NCBI GenBank assembly: GCA_964635375.1
Contig: CAZWOU010000252.1
Coordinates: 1 to 8,608 of the forward strand
Direction of reading: 5' to 3'
Length of the DNA stretch: 8,608 nucleotides
DNA from: CAZMNY01 sp964635375
GTDB lineage: Bacteria; Planctomycetota; Planctomycetia; Pirellulales; Pirellulaceae
Positions 6,155 through 8,608 of the stretch are shown here, piece after piece. The notes under the pieces were generated by a model that did not search any database, was not told where the DNA came from, and saw only the letters and a list, made by a program, of their open reading frames with translations. Made by a program: the position numbers and the translations under genes. How positions within the stretch are numbered: the first letter of the stretch is position 1; every line of letters begins with the position of its first letter.

Positions 6155-6170
6155 CTCAACGGCGCCTTCC

Positions 6171-6947
6171 ATGATCACGGTCGTCGACCTGAAGAAGATG
6201 TTCGTTCGGGACGGCGTTCCCTTGTGGGCTGTCGACGGCCTCTCGTTTCAAGTCGTTCCGGGCGAGGTCTATGGTCTTCTGGGACCGAACGGGGCGGGCA
6301 AGACGACGACGCTACGAATGATTCTCGGGCTGATCAAGCCTGATGGCGGGTTCGCCGAGGTGGACGGCTTCCGTTCCTCAAAGTCCTCAGATGAAATCAA
6401 GGCGCGAATCGGCTTCGTCTCGGCCGGCGCTGGACTCTACCAATGGCTCAGCGTCCGCGAACTGCTACTGTTCTTTGCCGACGCCTATGGAATCTGCGAA
6501 GACGACGCACAACGTGAACTCGAGAAGCTCAGCCGCGTGCTCGACTTGAGAGGGTTTCTGGACCAGCGCTGCAGCACGTTGAGCACAGGGCAGAAACAGC
6601 GAGTTGTGCTGGCTCGCGCGTTGATCCACGCCCCACCGATCATGCTTCTCGACGAACCGACTCGGGGACTGGACGTCGTCGGCAGCCAAGTAATTTTCGA
6701 CTACATCCGCCATCTGCGAGAGGAAGGCAAGGCCGTCATCATCTGCACGCATCGGCTCGAACAGGCCGAACGAGTCTGCGACCGTTTCGGGATGATGCTG
6801 AGGGGCAAGCTGGTTTCCGAGGGCTCACTGGTTGAGCTTCGGGAGAGAACGAACCGGGCGAACCTAGTGGAGATGTTTTTGGAACTGCTCGACCTTACGG
6901 GAGCGGCTGCCGCAGCGACTGAATTGATGGAGCACGACGGTCAATGA
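6171..6947 (+). CDS. natA: ABC transporter ATP-binding protein, NatA type
   Basis: This 258-residue ATPase should energise the membrane partner encoded next to it. Visible motifs are Walker A GPNGAGKTT (38-46), the signature LSTGQKQR (137-144), Walker B IMLLDEP (157-163), the D-loop GLD (166-168) and the H-loop histidine His194 (ICTH). The signature form LSTG and the following ARALIHAPP are typical of the NatA/sodium-efflux branch. The Q-loop region reads GFVSAGAGLYQWLSVRE (81-97), with no glutamine at the usual place after the strand; other NatA-like proteins also vary here. I chose the ATG at 6171 because the ABC domain begins immediately (MITVVDLKKMF). An ATG at 6027 overlaps the proposed -10 box. 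No Shine-Dalgarno site is seen. The stop overlaps the next gene's start (ATGA), implying translational coupling. Sodium as substrate is only a family label; drugs or other ions are equally possible. Confidence 0.9.
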   Translation: MITVVDLKKMFVRDGVPLWAVDGLSFQVVPGEVYGLLGPNGAGKTTTLRMILGLIKPDGGFAEVDGFRSSKSSDEIKARIGFVSAGAGLYQWLSVRELLLFFADAYGICEDDAQRELEKLSRVLDLRGFLDQRCSTLSTGQKQRVVLARALIHAPPIMLLDEPTRGLDVVGSQVIFDYIRHLREEGKAVIICTHRLEQAERVCDRFGMMLRGKLVSEGSLVELRERTNRANLVEMFLELLDLTGAAAAATELMEHDGQ

Positions 6948-8608
6948 CAAATGGCGCCCCGTCGATTGAGAGCCGCCTCACCCTGCAGCGGCTGAAACGA
7001 CTGACAATCAAAGAGATGCGTGAGACTCTTCGCGACCGGCGAACGATCATCACATTGATTCTCATGCCGCTGCTGGTCTATCCGATGCTGAGCTTGGTGT
7101 TCAATCGATTCCTGCTGACAACGATGCCAAACACGGAGCTAATCGTCGCGGTCAACGAACCTCACACGGACCACCTAAGAGATTTGCTGAGCACGGGCGA
7201 ACTGTTCTTACAACCGCCGAGCACCCAAGCTGAAGACCGAGTGCCAGAGAACGGTCAAGTCGCCGCCAAGGTTCCCGCGCCGACTTTGAAAATCGTCGCC
7301 AGCAAGGATGTCGCCGGCGCCGTCCGCGAGCTGAAGGCCGACATCGGTGTGATCCTAACCGAACGACCTAAGGAAGAAGCGAACAATCTGCGAGGTATCC
7401 CAGCCGTTTCTTTGGAGCTATTACATCGTCCCGACTCGGCCCTCAGCCGCAAGACGCAACGTTTTGTAGAAGACCGACTGAATGCGCTGAACGAGGCCTA
7501 CTATCAGGAGATTCTGCGACGGCGTCAAACCGTTGTGATTCCTCCAGCGAGCTATCGCCGAAGCGTCATTCAAATTGAACGCGCTCAGGGGATGGCGCTG
7601 GCCAATGTGGCGCCGTTGATATTAATTCTGATGACGATTACCGGTGCGGTTTATCCCGCCATTGACTTGACTGCCGGCGAACGGGAGCGGGGGACGTTGG
7701 AAACCTTGATCGCTGCGCCGGTGCCGCGCATTGGGTTGCTGCTTGCCAAGTACATCGCGGTGCTGTCGGTTGCGCTAATGACGGCCACGGTCAATATGGT
7801 AGCTATGACGGCGACGATACTGATCTCAGGATTGGGCCCGCAAATTTTTGGCGAGGCGGCATTGTCGCCGATCGTGTTTCTCGAAGTCTTCGTCTTGCTG
7901 GCCCTGTTCGCCGCATTCTTTTCCGCGGTGCTGCTCACGCTCACGAGTATGGCCAAGAGCTTCAAGGAGGCGCAGGCCTACCTGGTTCCCTTGATGCTAG
8001 TCTCCTTAGCGCCCGGGATACTCGGCGTAATGCCCGGGCTAGAGCTCAACAAGATTCTTGCCGTCACACCATTGCTCAACATTGTGCTGCTCACACGGGA
8101 CTTGCTCAATGGTCAGGTCGATGTAGTTTTGGCGGCGATGGCAGTCGTCGCGACCTTGCTCTACACGGCCACGGCCGTCGTTATCGCCGCCAAAGTATTC
8201 GGGGGCGACGCAGTCTTATACGGAGCGCAGGGAAGTTGGCGAGATACCTTTCGTCGCCCTGACGCAGCCCGTGGGGCAAGCGAGGACTCCAGCGCAAAGG
8301 CAGTCGTGGCCAATCTGTCGACGGCCACACTCTGCCTGGCAATCATTTTCCCGCTCTTCTATTTGATCCTTGGCTTACTGTCCCGCGTTGACAACATGTC
8401 GGCCAAGATTCTCTTGGCCGGACTCGCCACACCATTGCTTTTCGGCCTGATTCCGTTTGCCTTAGCTTGGTGGAATCGAATTCCGTTCGCGAGTGGTTTC
8501 GCCCTGAGGCGACCTCAACTGCTCGCCATTCTCCCCGGCTTGGCGTTTGGGTTGGGGATGTGGCCGTTTGCCCATGAAATCGTCTTGATTGCTGAGACGT
8601 TTGGAGTG
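6944..8608 (+). CDS. natB: ABC-2 / NatB-type permease, probable CPBP-protease fusion, 3' end outside window
   Basis: The frame starts at the ATG overlapping the natA stop and stays open for 555 codons to the window edge, so the C-terminus is missing. A basic N-terminus (RLKRLTIKEMRETLRDRRT) leads into a first membrane helix (about 34-58). A large soluble loop (about 60-215) follows. The NatB/ABC-2 signature GERERGTLETLIAAPVPR lies at 245-262, and further helices at about 267-295, 310-336, 343-362 and 395-417. A polar stretch (418-455) separates these from three more hydrophobic segments (456-480, 487-510, 524-541). Plain NatB proteins are about 400 residues. This one is already longer, and its tail (NRIPFASGFALRRPQLLAIL, then LGMWPFAHE) resembles the junction seen in planctomycete ABC permease/CPBP (CAAX-type) intramembrane protease fusions. 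The protease motifs themselves would lie beyond 8608, so the fusion is inferred. It forms the exporter with the NatA-like ATPase in the inner membrane. Confidence 0.88.
   Translation, partial: MTNGAPSIESRLTLQRLKRLTIKEMRETLRDRRTIITLILMPLLVYPMLSLVFNRFLLTTMPNTELIVAVNEPHTDHLRDLLSTGELFLQPPSTQAEDRVPENGQVAAKVPAPTLKIVASKDVAGAVRELKADIGVILTERPKEEANNLRGIPAVSLELLHRPDSALSRKTQRFVEDRLNALNEAYYQEILRRRQTVVIPPASYRRSVIQIERAQGMALANVAPLILILMTITGAVYPAIDLTAGERERGTLETLIAAPVPRIGLLLAKYIAVLSVALMTATVNMVAMTATILISGLGPQIFGEAALSPIVFLEVFVLLALFAAFFSAVLLTLTSMAKSFKEAQAYLVPLMLVSLAPGILGVMPGLELNKILAVTPLLNIVLLTRDLLNGQVDVVLAAMAVVATLLYTATAVVIAAKVFGGDAVLYGAQGSWRDTFRRPDAARGASEDSSAKAVVANLSTATLCLAIIFPLFYLILGLLSRVDNMSAKILLAGLATPLLFGLIPFALAWWNRIPFASGFALRRPQLLAILPGLAFGLGMWPFAHEIVLIAETFGV

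Larger units (their letters stand above)
5962..6170. other. Intergenic region between kbl and the ABC operon; promoter and repeats
   Basis: This 209-base gap carries a promoter-like pair (6001-6028), a 12-base palindrome and degenerate 17-base repeats (6104-6154), listed separately. No hairpin followed by a T-run is seen after kbl, so I cannot place a terminator for the threonine operon. A frame is open from an ATG at 6027 into natA, but that codon overlaps the -10 element and its 48 extra residues are low-complexity with no domain. Confidence 0.5.

Noticed and set aside
6027..6170. A 48-residue N-terminal extension of the NatA-like protein
   Set aside because: Its ATG overlaps the TATAAT box, the encoded residues include the 17-bp repeats, and the ABC fold starts directly at the ATG at 6171.
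1..8608. CRISPR array, tRNA, rRNA, insertion sequence or phage attachment site
   Set aside because: No spaced long repeats, no tRNA cloverleaf or rRNA stretch, no transposase and no terminal inverted repeats were seen; the repeats present are short and local.

Overview
The window reads as chromosomal DNA of a planctomycete, most likely from the Pirellulales/Rhodopirellula side. Two family-level marks support this. One is a J-like N-terminal module (YHLWLGIPPKDQPP...YRILGV, no HPD) on a membrane-anchored protein. The other is a NatB-type permease whose length and tail match the planctomycete permease/CPBP-protease fusions. The base composition is moderately GC-rich, start codons include TTG, and Shine-Dalgarno use is uneven. 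The taxonomic call is an inference from protein style, not from a marker gene.

Layout. Positions 1-250 hold no gene I can support. A small type IV pilin-like/pseudopilin gene (251-580, +) follows. It converges on a 656-residue membrane-anchored J-like/coiled-coil protein (664-2634, -). Upstream of that, on the same strand, lies an XRE-cupin transcriptional regulator (2850-3452, -). This regulator is divergent from a two-gene threonine catabolism operon: tdh (3651-4679, +) and kbl (4777-5961, +). A separate ABC exporter operon starts with its own promoter-like sequence near 6001-6028. It encodes a NatA-type ATPase (6171-6947, +) and, overlapping by ATGA, a NatB-type permease (6944-8608, +) that runs off the window end.

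How the genes work together. Tdh oxidises L-threonine to 2-amino-3-ketobutyrate, and Kbl cleaves that unstable product with CoA to glycine and acetyl-CoA, so the pair is a complete threonine-to-glycine route. The divergent XRE-cupin protein is the natural candidate for its local regulator, and the shared intergenic region carries a symmetric -10-like element and a dyad. The NatAB pair should form an ATP-driven exporter whose substrate cannot be read from sequence.

I do not see a clearly new multi-gene system. The most unusual local signals are a six-copy hexamer repeat between tdh and kbl that reads as a threonine-rich peptide in frame with kbl, the operator-like elements in the XRE/tdh divergent region, and the palindrome plus 17-bp repeats ahead of natA.
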